A stretch of DNA of 64,000 bases from Actinomycetospora endophytica (GTDB taxonomy: Bacteria; Actinomycetota; Actinomycetes; Mycobacteriales; Pseudonocardiaceae). Every line of letters begins with the position of its first letter. Position 1 is the stretch's first letter. The DNA lies in assembly GCF_021026375.1 (NCBI RefSeq), contig NZ_JAJNDB010000001.1, positions 682,001-746,000 of the forward strand, given 5' to 3'. Position numbers and translations under genes: made by a program. Under the pieces are notes generated by a model, which saw only the letters and a program-made list of their open reading frames with translations, searched no databases and was not told the origin of the DNA. Below, piece by piece: positions 34,074-43,106 of this stretch.

Positions 34074-37000
34074 TCACTGGAAGTCCCGGGAACGCGACGG
34101 GACCCTCAGATCGAGCCGTTCCACCCGGTCGGCCACGAGGTTGACCACGCTCGGGGCGTCGTGCGCGCGCTCCACCCTCCCGCGGATCACCAGCGCCGCA
34201 CTCGTGCGCGCGACCACCCGGTGGCGCGCCCAGAGCCCCTCCGAGCACACCACGTTGAGCATCCCGGTCTCGTCCTCGAGGTTGAGGAACGTCGTCCCGC
34301 CCGCGGTCGCCGGACGCTGCCGGTGGGTGACCACCCCGCCGACCTCGATGCGCTCCCCCTCCCCGACCGCCGCGACCCCGGCCACGCTGAAGGCGCCCCG
34401 CTCCTCGAGCGCCGACCGCAGGTGCGTCACGGGGTGGCCGTCCGGGGTCAGGCCCGTCGCCCACACGTCGGCGATGGTCAGCTCCACCGCCGACATCCCC
34501 GGCAGCGCGGGGGCGTCGAGCCCCACCGCGGTCTCCGGCAGCCGGTCGTGGCGCACGCCCGCCCGCACCTCGGCCGTGCCCGCCGCGGCCGCGCCCGCGG
34601 CCCACAGCGCCTCCCGCCGTTCGAGCCCGAAGCAGCCGAGCGCGCCCCCGGTCGCCAGGGCCTCCAGGTGCGCGGTGGTGAGGTCGGCCCGGCGGGCGAG
34701 GTCGGCGGCCCCGGTGAGGGCCCCCTCGTCGCGGGCCGCCACGATCCGCTCCGCGACCTCGTCACCGAGGCCGCGCACCGACGCCAGCCCGAGCCGGACC
34801 GCGACCTTGCCCTCGCTGTCCGGGTGCGACTCCAGATCGGGCTCGGCGCGGCTGCGGGTGACGTCCGGGCCGAGGACCACCACCCCGTGGCGGCGGGCGT
34901 CGGCGACCAGGCTCTGCGGCGAGTAGAAGCCCATCGGCTGGGCGCGCAGCAGGGCCGCACAGAACGCCGCCGGGAAGTAGTACTTGAACCACGCCGAGAC
35001 GTAGACCAGCGACGCGAAGCTGATCGAGTGGCTCTCCGGGAAGCCGAAGTTCGCGAACGCCTTGGTCTTGGCGAAGATCCGGTCGGCCAGCTCACCGGTG
35101 ATCTGGTTCGCCGCCATCCCGGCGTAGAACCGCTCCCGCAGACGCTCGAGCCGCTCCTCCGACCGCTTCGCCGAGAGCGCCCGGCGCAGCTCGTCGGCCT
35201 CCGCGGCGCTGAACCCGGCGACGTCGGTGGCCAGCTGCATGAGCTGCTCCTGGAACAGCGGCACCCCGAGGGTCTTGCGCAGCGCCGGCTCGCAGAGCGG
35301 ATGGTCGTAGACGACCCGCTCCTGTCTGTTCTTCCGCCGGATGTAGGGATGCACCGACCCGCCCTGGATCGGGCCGGGCCGGATGAGCGCGACCTCGACC
35401 ACCAGGTCGTAGAACTCCCGCGGCTTGAGGCGCGGCAACGTGGCCATCTGCGCCCGGGACTCGACCTGGAACACGCCCACCGAGTCGCCCCGCGCGAGCA
35501 TGGCGAAGACCGCGGGATCGGTCGGTTGCAGCTGGTGCAGCTCGATGCGGCGGCCGTGGTGGGCGGCCACGTAGTCGCTCGCGTAGTGCAGCACCGAGAG
35601 CATGCCCAGCCCGAGCAGGTCGAACTTGACCAGGCCGACCGCCGCCGCGTCGTCCTTGTCCCACTGGATGACGCTGCGGTCCTTCATCCGCGCCCACTCC
35701 ACCGGCACCACCTGGTCCACCGGCCGGTCGCAGATGACCATGCCCCCGGAGTGGATGCCGAGGTGGCGGGGGAAGCTCGCGATCTCCTCCGCCAGCGAGG
35801 CGACCGACCGCGGCATCCCCGGGACCTGGTCACCCAGCTCCGCCCCGGGCCCCCAGCGGTCGATGAGCTTGCTCCACGCGTCCTGCTGGCCCTGCGCGAA
35901 GCCGAGCGCCCGGGCGGCGTCGCGGACCGCCGAGCGCGGCCGGTAGGTGATGACGTTGGCGACCTGCGCGGCCCGGTCCCGGCCGTAGCGGTCGTAGACG
36001 TACTGGATGGCCTCCTCCCGACGGTCGGACTCGATGTCGAGGTCGATGTCGGGGTAGCCGTCGCGCTCCGGGGAGAGGAACCGTTCGAAGAGCAGGTCCA
36101 TCTCGACGGCGTCGACGTGGGTGATCTTCAGGGCGAAGCAGACCGCGGAGTTCGCGGCCGAGCCCCGGCCCTGGCAGTAGATGTTCTCGCGACGACAGAA
36201 CTCCACGATGTCGGCGACGATCAGGAAGTAACCGGGGAAGCCCTGCCCCTCGATGATCGCCATCTCGTGGTCGATCACCTCCCACGCCCGCGGGTTGTCC
36301 GCGCGGCCGCCGTAGCGTTCGCGGGCCCCCTGATCGGTGAGGTGGCGCAGCCAGCTCGCCTCGGTCTCCCCCGCCGGGACGTCGAACGGCGGCAGCTCGG
36401 GGGCCAGCAGGGAGAGCTCGAACGCGCACTCCCGCCCGAGCACCGCCGCGTGCGTGACCGCCTCGGGGTGCCGCGCGAACCGGGTGGCCATCTCCGCCCC
36501 GGAGCGCAGGTGCACCGTGCCCGGAGGGAGCCAGCCCTCGGCCTCGTCGAGACTGCGTCGCGCCCGGACCGCCCCCAGCGCGGCGGCCACCCGCGCCCGG
36601 TCCGGCGTGGCGTAGTGCGCGGCCGTGCTCGCGACGGTGGCCAGACCGGCCCGCGCGGCGAGCCCGGCGAGCACGTCGTTGCGCTCGACGTCGACGGGCA
36701 GCCCGTGGTCGGTCAGCTCGACCGCCACCGACTCCGCCCCGAACAGGCCCACCAGACGGTCCAGGGCCCGTGCCGCCGCGTCCGGCCCGCCCGCGTCCAG
36801 GGCCCGCCGCACGTGCCCCTTGCGGCAGCCGGTGAGCACGACGACCTGGTCCCGCAGCGTCGCCGCGGTGCGCTCGAGATCGTGGATCGGGCGGCCCTTC
36901 TCGGCGGCGGGGTCCATCGCGGCCTCGGTGATCGCGTGCGAGATCGCCCGGTAGCCGGCGGGATCCCGGGCCAGGACCAGCAGGTGCTCGCCCTCCGGAT

Positions 37001-37523
37001 CGGCCACCCCGTTCTGCGGAGCGGACAGGCCCAGCGAGAGCTCGGACCCGAAGACCGTGCGGACGTCGAGCTCGCGCGCCGCCTCGGCGAAGCGAACCAC
37101 GCCGTACATGCCGTCGTGGTCGGTGAGCGCGACGGCCTCCAGCCCCAGCCGGTGCGCCTCCTCGACGAGCTCCTCGGGCTGGCTCGCGCCGTCGAGGAAG
37201 CTGTAGGTGGAGTGCGTGTGCAGCTCGGCGAAGGGAACCTTCGGGGGCGCGGCCGTGGCGGCCGTGCCGGCGGGCGGGCGGTACGGCGCGCGGGTGCGGC
37301 TCCAGGCCGGCGAGTCTCCCCCGTCGCCGGGGTGCTCGACGTCGCGCGACGGACGGCGGCGGGCGGGCTCGCGGACCGGGGCGGCGCCCACGTCCGCCGG
37401 GTGGACCGTGCCGGGCCCGTCGACCTCCGGGGCGTCCTTCTCCCGCTGCCCCTTCCGGGGCGGCCTCCCCGCGAGGATCCGCTCCATCTCCGACCAGCTC
37501 ACCGCCGGATTGCCCCAGCCCAT
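34074..37523 (-). CDS. dnaE2: Error-prone DNA polymerase DnaE2
   Basis: This 1149-aa C-family polymerase has an N-terminal PHP domain ([17 protein letters not shown]), the polymerase core with [17 protein letters not shown] and the catalytic acidic run [29 protein letters not shown], and a C-terminal OB-fold ([16 protein letters not shown]). It is DnaE2 rather than replicative DnaE1 by length, by the [17 protein letters not shown] start typical of DnaE2, and by the LexA box 24 bases upstream of ATG 37523. It carries out mutagenic translesion synthesis with ImuB and ImuA'. The frame upstream of 37523 covers the LexA box and is not coding. Confidence 0.95.
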   Translation of the reverse strand: MGWGNPAVSWSEMERILAGRPPRKGQREKDAPEVDGPGTVHPADVGAAPVREPARRRPSRDVEHPGDGGDSPAWSRTRAPYRPPAGTAATAAPPKVPFAELHTHSTYSFLDGASQPEELVEEAHRLGLEAVALTDHDGMYGVVRFAEAARELDVRTVFGSELSLGLSAPQNGVADPEGEHLLVLARDPAGYRAISHAITEAAMDPAAEKGRPIHDLERTAATLRDQVVVLTGCRKGHVRRALDAGGPDAAARALDRLVGLFGAESVAVELTDHGLPVDVERNDVLAGLAARAGLATVASTAAHYATPDRARVAAALGAVRARRSLDEAEGWLPPGTVHLRSGAEMATRFARHPEAVTHAAVLGRECAFELSLLAPELPPFDVPAGETEASWLRHLTDQGARERYGGRADNPRAWEVIDHEMAIIEGQGFPGYFLIVADIVEFCRRENIYCQGRGSAANSAVCFALKITHVDAVEMDLLFERFLSPERDGYPDIDLDIESDRREEAIQYVYDRYGRDRAAQVANVITYRPRSAVRDAARALGFAQGQQDAWSKLIDRWGPGAELGDQVPGMPRSVASLAEEIASFPRHLGIHSGGMVICDRPVDQVVPVEWARMKDRSVIQWDKDDAAAVGLVKFDLLGLGMLSVLHYASDYVAAHHGRRIELHQLQPTDPAVFAMLARGDSVGVFQVESRAQMATLPRLKPREFYDLVVEVALIRPGPIQGGSVHPYIRRKNRQERVVYDHPLCEPALRKTLGVPLFQEQLMQLATDVAGFSAAEADELRRALSAKRSEERLERLRERFYAGMAANQITGELADRIFAKTKAFANFGFPESHSISFASLVYVSAWFKYYFPAAFCAALLRAQPMGFYSPQSLVADARRHGVVVLGPDVTRSRAEPDLESHPDSEGKVAVRLGLASVRGLGDEVAERIVAARDEGALTGAADLARRADLTTAHLEALATGGALGCFGLERREALWAAGAAAAGTAEVRAGVRHDRLPETAVGLDAPALPGMSAVELTIADVWATGLTPDGHPVTHLRSALEERGAFSVAGVAAVGEGERIEVGGVVTHRQRPATAGGTTFLNLEDETGMLNVVCSEGLWARHRVVARTSAALVIRGRVERAHDAPSVVNLVADRVERLDLRVPSRSRDFQ

Positions 37524-37546
37524 CGGACCTCCGCTCTCCCCATGCA

Positions 37547-37562
37547 TCGAACAGGTGTTCGA
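37547..37562. promoter_or_regulatory. LexA (SOS) box upstream of dnaE2
   Basis: TCGAACAGGTGTTCGA is a perfect match to the actinobacterial SOS box TCGAAC-N4-GTTCGA, 24 bases before the dnaE2 start. LexA control of dnaE2 is well established in mycobacteria. Confidence 0.95.
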
Positions 37563-37684
37563 TGAGACGAGAGTAGCGTCGAGGTCCGACACCGTGGCGC
37601 GGATCCGGGGAATCCGCCCGGGCGGGCGACCCGTTCGCACTCCCGGCGATGGACTCCTTGGTCCTGATCTGCTACCACTGCGAC

Positions 37685-38086
37685 ATGCCGACCGTGGTCC
37701 TCGCCCTCCCCACCGACGACCGCGTGCGGGCGCACGCCTTCTACCGGGACGGGCTCGGTCTCACCGCGGTCGGCCCGCCGGGCGACGACGGTGTGCCCGA
37801 GCCGTTGCAGGTCGTGGTCTCGGACGGGTTGCATCTCATGTTCATCCCCCGGGGCGGGTTCGGGTGGGTGACCGGGGACAACGCGGTCGCCGCCCCCGGC
37901 ACCAGCGAGTGCCTGCTGAGCCTCCCCGCGGACGACGACGCCGGGGTCGACGCGGCGCTCGCCCGGGCCGAGGCGGCGGGCGCCACCGTCGTGACCCGCC
38001 CGGCGACGATGCCGTGGGGACACCTCGCGACGTTCGCCGACCCGGACGGCCACCTCTGGCAGGTGATCCACGCGCCCGGCTGGTGA
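37685..38086 (+). CDS. VOC/glyoxalase superfamily protein
   Basis: This 133-aa protein has the vicinal oxygen chelate pattern: [20 protein letters not shown] in the first half and the closing block [17 protein letters not shown], with the usual beta-alpha-beta spacing. Members are metal-dependent lyases, dioxygenases or resistance proteins; which one cannot be said. ATG 37685 is chosen because the pattern begins directly after it; the in-frame ATG at 37649 adds 12 unlikely residues. It lies between the two SOS units but on the other strand, with no LexA box of its own beyond the dnaE2 one 122 bp away. Confidence 0.82.
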   Translation: MPTVVLALPTDDRVRAHAFYRDGLGLTAVGPPGDDGVPEPLQVVVSDGLHLMFIPRGGFGWVTGDNAVAAPGTSECLLSLPADDDAGVDAALARAEAAGATVVTRPATMPWGHLATFADPDGHLWQVIHAPGW

Positions 38087-38202
38087 CCGAGCTGGCTGAC
38101 CCCTCGCGAGAGGCACACCAAGCAGGCGGGAGCGCCCCAGGACATGCCCCCAGTGCCCCTGATCATGCAGGAGCGGCGGCGGCGACGAGACCCGCGCCGG
38201 CC

Positions 38203-39936
38203 TCAGTCGTAGATCCCCTCCACCGTCCAGCGGTCGTCCCGGAGCACCAGCAGCAGGGCCAGGCCCACCGCGTCGGCCGAGGAGGCGGCCGGGTCGGGCG
38301 CCAGGTCGGCCGCCGGGTCGGGGTCGTCGCCGCCGTCGGCCCGGGGACCGTCGTCCGCACCGGTCGTCCCCGCCGCGGGCCAGGAGACCGGGGGGACGCA
38401 CACGACCTGGACGCGCAGGCACCCGGCCGGTGCGTGCGGGTCCCACCACCGGCCCTCCTCCGGCCACGGCCCTCCCCAGGCCCGCACCGGCGCCGTCGGG
38501 CCGTCGTCGAGGGCCACCTGCGCCGGGGCCGCCGAGAGCCCGCCGCGCCGGGCCGCACGGACCGGCCTGCCGGCCGCGTCGAGGACCCGGGCAGCCAGGG
38601 GCGAGGGCGGGACCGTCGACGGCGAGGGAGCCGGCAGGGCCCCCGGCCAGGGCGCCTCCGGGTCGAGCGCCGGGGTGCGTTCGTCCCCCCAGGGCACGGT
38701 GTGGATCCGCTCGCCCGGCCCGCGCCCGCCGCCGGGCACCCCGGTGAGCACCTCCTCGGGACCGAGCAGCCCCTGCACCCGCACCAGGGCACGCCCGGCG
38801 CGCTCGTCGGCGACCCCGGTCTCCCCCCACAGCCCGAGCTGCAGCCGCCCGGCGTCGACCACCTCCTCCGGCACCAGCCGCAGCACGGCCAGCCCCTCAC
38901 CGGAACGGCCCGTCCCCCGCCGCGAGAGCCACCCCTCGAGCTGCCACCGGACACGGTCCGCCGTGGCCGCCGGGGTGAGCGGCTCGGCGCAGCGCCAGGT
39001 GCGGGCGAGCTCGTCGCCGGCCGTCGTCCTGGCCTGCACCCCGAGCCGGGTGCACGCGAGACCGGCGTCGCCCAGAACGGTGTGCAGCCGTTCGGCGAGC
39101 GCCCGGGAGGCGAAGGCGGCGGCGTCGACGCGGTCGACCGGGGGATCGAGCGGTACCTCGACGGTGAGCTCGTCGGGCACGCGGCGCCGCGACGGCGGGC
39201 GCTCGTCCAGGCCCTGCGCGAGCCGGTGGGCGCGGACCGCGGCGGCGTCGAACCGGGAGGCGACATCGGCCGCGGGCAGGCGGGCGAAGTCCCCCAGGGT
39301 GGTCAGCCCCAGGCGCCGGAGCAGCCCGACGAGCTCGGCCCGGGCGGTGGTCCCCGGGACGTCCGCCCCGGCGGTGTCCGGCTCGACCCCCGGCTCCATC
39401 TCGAGCTCGCCGACCGGGCGCGGAGCGAGGAACTCCGCCGACCCACCGACCGGCACGACCACGCTGCGCCGAGCGGCGAGAGCGGCCGCGAACACCCCGT
39501 CGGCCACCCCGACCTGGCACTCCACGCGGGCCCGGGCGGCGACGTGGTCGACGAGGCGCTCGGCGACGGCCTCCTCGCTCCCGAAGTAGCGGGCGGGCCC
39601 GCGCGCCGCGAGCACCACGAGGCCGGGGCGGATCACCTCGACGCCCGGGGTGATCTCCTCCACCGCGGCGGCGACGACCTCGAAGGCCCGCGCGTCACGG
39701 TCGGCGTCACGACCGAGCACCGCGAGGTCGGGGCAGCGGGCCTGGGCCTCCCGCCGTCGCAACCCCCGTCGGATCCCCTGCGCGCGGGCGGTGGCCGAGC
39801 AGGCGACCACCCGGTGAGCCACGAGCACGGCGGCGGGACGGTCGGCCGGGATGCCGGACTCGGCGCAGGCGGCGACGACCGGCCAGTCCGGGCACCACAG
39901 CGCCACCACCCGGATCGGTGGGGCGGACTCGTTCAC
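38203..39936 (-). CDS. imuB: ImuB, Y-family polymerase-like mutasome protein
   Basis: This 577-aa protein resembles Y-family polymerases ([14 protein letters not shown], a [18 protein letters not shown] finger-like block, [27 protein letters not shown] helix-hairpin region) but lacks the usual catalytic acidic motifs, as known for ImuB. The C-terminal extension ending [19 protein letters not shown] is characteristic. ImuB links ImuA' and DnaE2 to the sliding clamp. GTG 39936 overlaps the imuA' stop by 4 nt. It is SOS-induced through the LexA box at 40760. Confidence 0.92.
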   Translation of the reverse strand: MNESAPPIRVVALWCPDWPVVAACAESGIPADRPAAVLVAHRVVACSATARAQGIRRGLRRREAQARCPDLAVLGRDADRDARAFEVVAAAVEEITPGVEVIRPGLVVLAARGPARYFGSEEAVAERLVDHVAARARVECQVGVADGVFAAALAARRSVVVPVGGSAEFLAPRPVGELEMEPGVEPDTAGADVPGTTARAELVGLLRRLGLTTLGDFARLPAADVASRFDAAAVRAHRLAQGLDERPPSRRRVPDELTVEVPLDPPVDRVDAAAFASRALAERLHTVLGDAGLACTRLGVQARTTAGDELARTWRCAEPLTPAATADRVRWQLEGWLSRRGTGRSGEGLAVLRLVPEEVVDAGRLQLGLWGETGVADERAGRALVRVQGLLGPEEVLTGVPGGGRGPGERIHTVPWGDERTPALDPEAPWPGALPAPSPSTVPPSPLAARVLDAAGRPVRAARRGGLSAAPAQVALDDGPTAPVRAWGGPWPEEGRWWDPHAPAGCLRVQVVCVPPVSWPAAGTTGADDGPRADGGDDPDPAADLAPDPAASSADAVGLALLLVLRDDRWTVEGIYD

Positions 39937-40742
39937 CCCGTCCTCGCCGACAGGTCGAGCGGGGCCTCCGGAACCACCCCCACGGCGCCCGGGACCTCCA
40001 CCACACGCCCCTCGGGACCGGGGAGCAGCACGTCCTCACGCCGGTCGCGCGCCCGCCCGCGCGCGGCGCAGCGAAGGTGCACCCGACGCGAGCGCAGCCG
40101 GCCCGCCCCGTCACCCAGCAGCCCCGACCAGGTGCCGCCGGTGGCGTGCAGCTCGACGTCCGCGCCCGGCCAGGCCCCGACCGGGACCAGCACCGCGCCC
40201 TTCTGGCGCACCCGCGCGGCGAGGCGCTGGCGATCCCCCGCCCGCCAGGCCGAGGCACCACCGAGCACCACCACGTCCACCCCGTCGACCAGCGCCGCGA
40301 CGACGCTCGCCGGACGGGGACCGGGGCGCGGGACCACCGCGGTGCGCGCCAGGTCCATCCCGGCCTCGTCGGCGGCGGCCAGACCCACCCCCGGCAGCCC
40401 GACCAGCGCACACCACGACCCCGCCCGCGAGGCTTCCGCCAGCAGGGCCGGCAGCAGCGCCGTCGACCCGTGCACCGACACCGTCGACCCGCGCCGCAAC
40501 CCGCCCCACGGCAGCAGACCGGTGAGCGGCCCGGCCACCGGCAGCAGGCTCCGCTCGGTGTCCCGCACCGGCCCCGGATCGGGTTCCGGGGCCGGCGACT
40601 CCTCCTGCGACGACGGGCCGGCGTGCGATGCTGCGGCCCGGACCGCCCGCCCCGGCCCGGAGCGCCCCGGGAGCTCGGAGGCCCGGACGAGCCCCAGCTC
40701 GGAGACGCGCCGGGAGAGCACCTCGTGCGGGGATGCGGCCAT
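39933..40742 (-). CDS. imuA': ImuA', mutasome accessory protein
   Basis: This 269-aa protein is a degenerate RecA/SulA-fold protein: [26 protein letters not shown] occupies the place of a Walker A region without an intact P-loop, followed by [26 protein letters not shown] and VDVVVLGG. This, the overlap with imuB and the LexA box identify it as ImuA' of the mycobacterial-type mutagenesis cassette. It interacts with ImuB. ATG 40742 lies 18 bases after the SOS box. Confidence 0.92.
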   Translation of the reverse strand: MAASPHEVLSRRVSELGLVRASELPGRSGPGRAVRAAASHAGPSSQEESPAPEPDPGPVRDTERSLLPVAGPLTGLLPWGGLRRGSTVSVHGSTALLPALLAEASRAGSWCALVGLPGVGLAAADEAGMDLARTAVVPRPGPRPASVVAALVDGVDVVVLGGASAWRAGDRQRLAARVRQKGAVLVPVGAWPGADVELHATGGTWSGLLGDGAGRLRSRRVHLRCAARGRARDRREDVLLPGPEGRVVEVPGAVGVVPEAPLDLSARTG

Positions 40743-40759
40743 CGGGACCTCCTCGATCG

Positions 40760-40775
40760 TCGAACACGTGTTCGA
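40760..40775. promoter_or_regulatory. LexA (SOS) box upstream of imuA'-imuB
   Basis: TCGAACACGTGTTCGA is a perfect 16-bp palindrome matching TCGAAC-N4-GTTCGA and sits directly before the imuA' start. Together with the dnaE2 box it places the whole mutasome under SOS control. Confidence 0.96.
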
Positions 40776-40843
40776 ACGAGGAGAACGCTAACCCACCCCA
40801 CCGACAGTGCGCCACGACGAGGTCGGGGCCGGCGGAGTGACGA

Positions 40844-41455
40844 TCAGAACGACGGGACGGCCGCTGCTCCCGGCGCCTGCCCCGTGCCCGAGCCCGGTGC
40901 CTGACCCGCCCCCGGGGCCGGCGCCTGGCCCGTGCCCTGCCCGGTCCCGGTGCCCTGCTGCTGACGGCGCTGCTGGGCGGCCAGGCGGCGCTTCCGGGCG
41001 GCCTGCCCCTTCGCCCCCGCCTTGGCTCCCGCCGCCGTGGTCGCGTGGGCCGCCGCGGCGGGCGGGGTGGAGGCGTCCGCCACGGCGAGGCCCGCCCCGA
41101 AACCGCCCCCGAGCAGCACCAGGCCGGCCAGCGTCGTCGCGGCCCCCACGCGCACCCGCCGCGAGCGCCACCAGCCGTGCCGGGGCGCCCCTGCGGGGGT
41201 CGCCGGGGCCATCACCGTGGCGGGCTGCGTCGGCGGGTCCGTCGGGCCGCCGGACGACGGGTCCGGGGCGACACCCGACGTCGTCGGCTCGTCGTCGTAC
41301 CCACCCCCGTGGGACGCGGCGGCCTCGTCGTCGTACCCGTGCGACCCGTCGTACCCGTGCGACCCGTCGTACCCGTGCGACCCGTCGTACCCGGTCCCGT
41401 ACCAGGGCCCCTCCTCGGCCCCGTGGTGGTCCTCGGGGTCGTGCGGTCCGGTCAC
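40844..41455 (-). CDS. Single-pass membrane protein with GYDGSH repeats
   Basis: This 203-aa protein of unknown function has a charged cytoplasmic N-terminus with three perfect GYDGSH hexapeptide repeats, one membrane helix (VGAATTLAGLVLLGGGFGAGLAV, about residues 104-126), an Ala/Lys-rich coiled segment (AKAGAKGQAARKRRLAAQQRRQQQ) and a low-complexity GTGQ/PAPGAG tail presumably outside. GTG 41455 is preceded by AGGAGG at 9-nt spacing, which decides the start. It is divergent from the sulfatase lipoprotein gene 93 bases away. Nothing identifies a role. Confidence 0.75.
   Translation of the reverse strand: MTGPHDPEDHHGAEEGPWYGTGYDGSHGYDGSHGYDGSHGYDDEAAASHGGGYDDEPTTSGVAPDPSSGGPTDPPTQPATVMAPATPAGAPRHGWWRSRRVRVGAATTLAGLVLLGGGFGAGLAVADASTPPAAAAHATTAAGAKAGAKGQAARKRRLAAQQRRQQQGTGTGQGTGQAPAPGAGQAPGSGTGQAPGAAAVPSF
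41333..41386. repeat. Three perfect 18-bp tandem repeats
   Basis: The unit GTACCCGTGCGACCCGTC is repeated three times without change, with a partial fourth, and encodes GYDGSH in the membrane protein on the minus strand. Perfect identity at DNA level suggests recent expansion. Confidence 0.95.
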
Positions 41456-41547
41456 GGTGGTTCTCCTCCTCGGGCGAGCTGATGCCGACCTGAAGACTCC
41501 GCCCGCCGCGGGGCGCACGGCCACCGTCCGGCACCACCCTTCAGCGG

Positions 41548-43056
41548 GTGATCAGGGAACCGGCCCGGACCGCCCTCGCCGTCGTCACCCTCGCCGTCGC
41601 GCTCGTCGCGACCGGGTGCAGCGCCGGACCCGCCCAGGACCCGGACCCGCCCGAGCTGGCCGGGCCGGCGGGGGTGGCCCCGGCGTCGCAGGCAGGGCAC
41701 CCGAACGTCCTCTTCGTCCTCACCGACGATCTGGACACGAGCCTGCTGCGTTACATGCCCCACGTGCAGCAGCTCGCCGCGCGGGGCGCGAGCTTCGCCG
41801 CCGACGACGACGCCGACACGCTCTGCTGCCCGTCGCGATCGTCGATCTTCACGGGGGCGTTCCCGCACGACACCGGGGTCTTCACCAACTCGGCGCCCGA
41901 CGGCGGGTACGACGTCTTCCACTCCCGGGGCGACGAGGCCGACACCGACGCCGTGGCGCTGCAGAAGGCGGGCTACACGACGGCGATGATGGGCAAGTAC
42001 CTCAACGGCTACCAGCCCACCGACGGGCCGGCACCGGGCTGGAACGAGTGGGACGTCGCCGGGAACGGCTACCCCGAGTTCGACTACGACCTGAACGTCA
42101 ACGGCACGATCGCCCACCACGGGCACGCGGACTCCGACTACATGCCCGACGTGCTCGGGCAGCGCGGTTCGGACTTCATCACCGCGCAGTCGGCGGCGCA
42201 CCGGCCGTTCTTCCTCGAGGTCGCGACGTTCGCCCCGCACGCGCCGTACACGCCGGCCCCCCGCCACTCCCAGGACTTCCCCGGCCTGCAGGCGCCCCGC
42301 GACCCCTCGTTCAACCAACCTGACGCCCCCACCGCGCCCGCCTGGTTGCGTGACCGCACCCCGTTGCGGCCGAAGCAGGTCACCCGTCTGGACAACGGGT
42401 ACCGCAAGCGCGCGCAGGCCTCGGCGTCGGTCGACGACATGCTCGCCGGGCTGGAGGCGGCCCTCGACCGCACGGGACAGACGGCGAACACCCAGATCGT
42501 CTTCAGCTCCGACAACGGCTACCACATGGGCCAGCACGAGCTCTCCGCCGGAAAGCAGACGACGTTCGCGACGGATCTCGTGGTCCCGCTGATCGTGGCG
42601 GGCCCGGGTGTGGTGCACCGGACGATCCCGGAGCGGGTGCAGAACATCGACGTCGCGCCGACGGTCACCGACCTCGCCCACGCGCCACCGCTGCCGATCG
42701 CCGACGGGCGCAGCCTCGTCCCGCTGCTCGCCGGAGCCGATCCCCCCGACTGGCGCAACGCCGCCCTCGTCGAGCACCACGGCCCGAACCTCGCTCCCGA
42801 CGACCCGGACCGCACGCCCGGGAAGTCGGCGGCGAACCCGCCCAGCTACGGGGCGGTCGCGACGGGCAGCGTGACCTACACCGAGTACGCCACCGGCGAG
42901 AAGGAGTACCACGACACGGCGACCGACCCGTACCAACGCGACAACACGGTCGCGACGGTGCCGCCGGAGCGGTTGGCGGCCCTGCACGCGACCCTGACGG
43001 CGTTGGAGAACTGCCACGGGACGGCCGCCTGCTGGGCGGCCGGGCACGTTCGCTGA
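41548..43056 (+). CDS. Sulfatase-like lipoprotein
   Basis: This 502-aa exported protein has a lipoprotein signal peptide with lipobox LVATGC (Cys24), then a type I sulfatase domain: NVLFVLTDDLD with metal Asp residues, and the maturation motif C93-x-P-S-R (CCPSRSS) whose cysteine would be converted to formylglycine. Further blocks are GKYLNGY, VFSSDNGYHMGQH and QNIDVAPTVTDLA. It should cleave sulfate esters (or phosphonates) at the cell surface; the substrate is unknown. It starts at GTG 41548 and converges on purH across a long hairpin. Confidence 0.9.
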   Translation: MIREPARTALAVVTLAVALVATGCSAGPAQDPDPPELAGPAGVAPASQAGHPNVLFVLTDDLDTSLLRYMPHVQQLAARGASFAADDDADTLCCPSRSSIFTGAFPHDTGVFTNSAPDGGYDVFHSRGDEADTDAVALQKAGYTTAMMGKYLNGYQPTDGPAPGWNEWDVAGNGYPEFDYDLNVNGTIAHHGHADSDYMPDVLGQRGSDFITAQSAAHRPFFLEVATFAPHAPYTPAPRHSQDFPGLQAPRDPSFNQPDAPTAPAWLRDRTPLRPKQVTRLDNGYRKRAQASASVDDMLAGLEAALDRTGQTANTQIVFSSDNGYHMGQHELSAGKQTTFATDLVVPLIVAGPGVVHRTIPERVQNIDVAPTVTDLAHAPPLPIADGRSLVPLLAGADPPDWRNAALVEHHGPNLAPDDPDRTPGKSAANPPSYGAVATGSVTYTEYATGEKEYHDTATDPYQRDNTVATVPPERLAALHATLTALENCHGTAACWAAGHVR

Positions 43057-43106
43057 CGCGTGTGCGTGCGTTTCCGTGCTGGGACACGGAAACGCACGCA
43101 CATGCG
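43057..43106. terminator. 22-bp hairpin between sulfatase and purH
   Basis: Bases 43057-43078 pair with 43085-43106 (16 perfect base pairs at the core, TGCGTGCGTTTCCGTG with its complement) over a 6-nt loop. It fills the gap between the two convergent stop codons exactly, indicating bidirectional termination. Confidence 0.88.

Noticed and set aside
38087-38202. Searched the gap between the VOC and imuB stops for a terminator hairpin.
   Set aside because: Only short, imperfect pairings were found; nothing comparable with the other convergent gaps.
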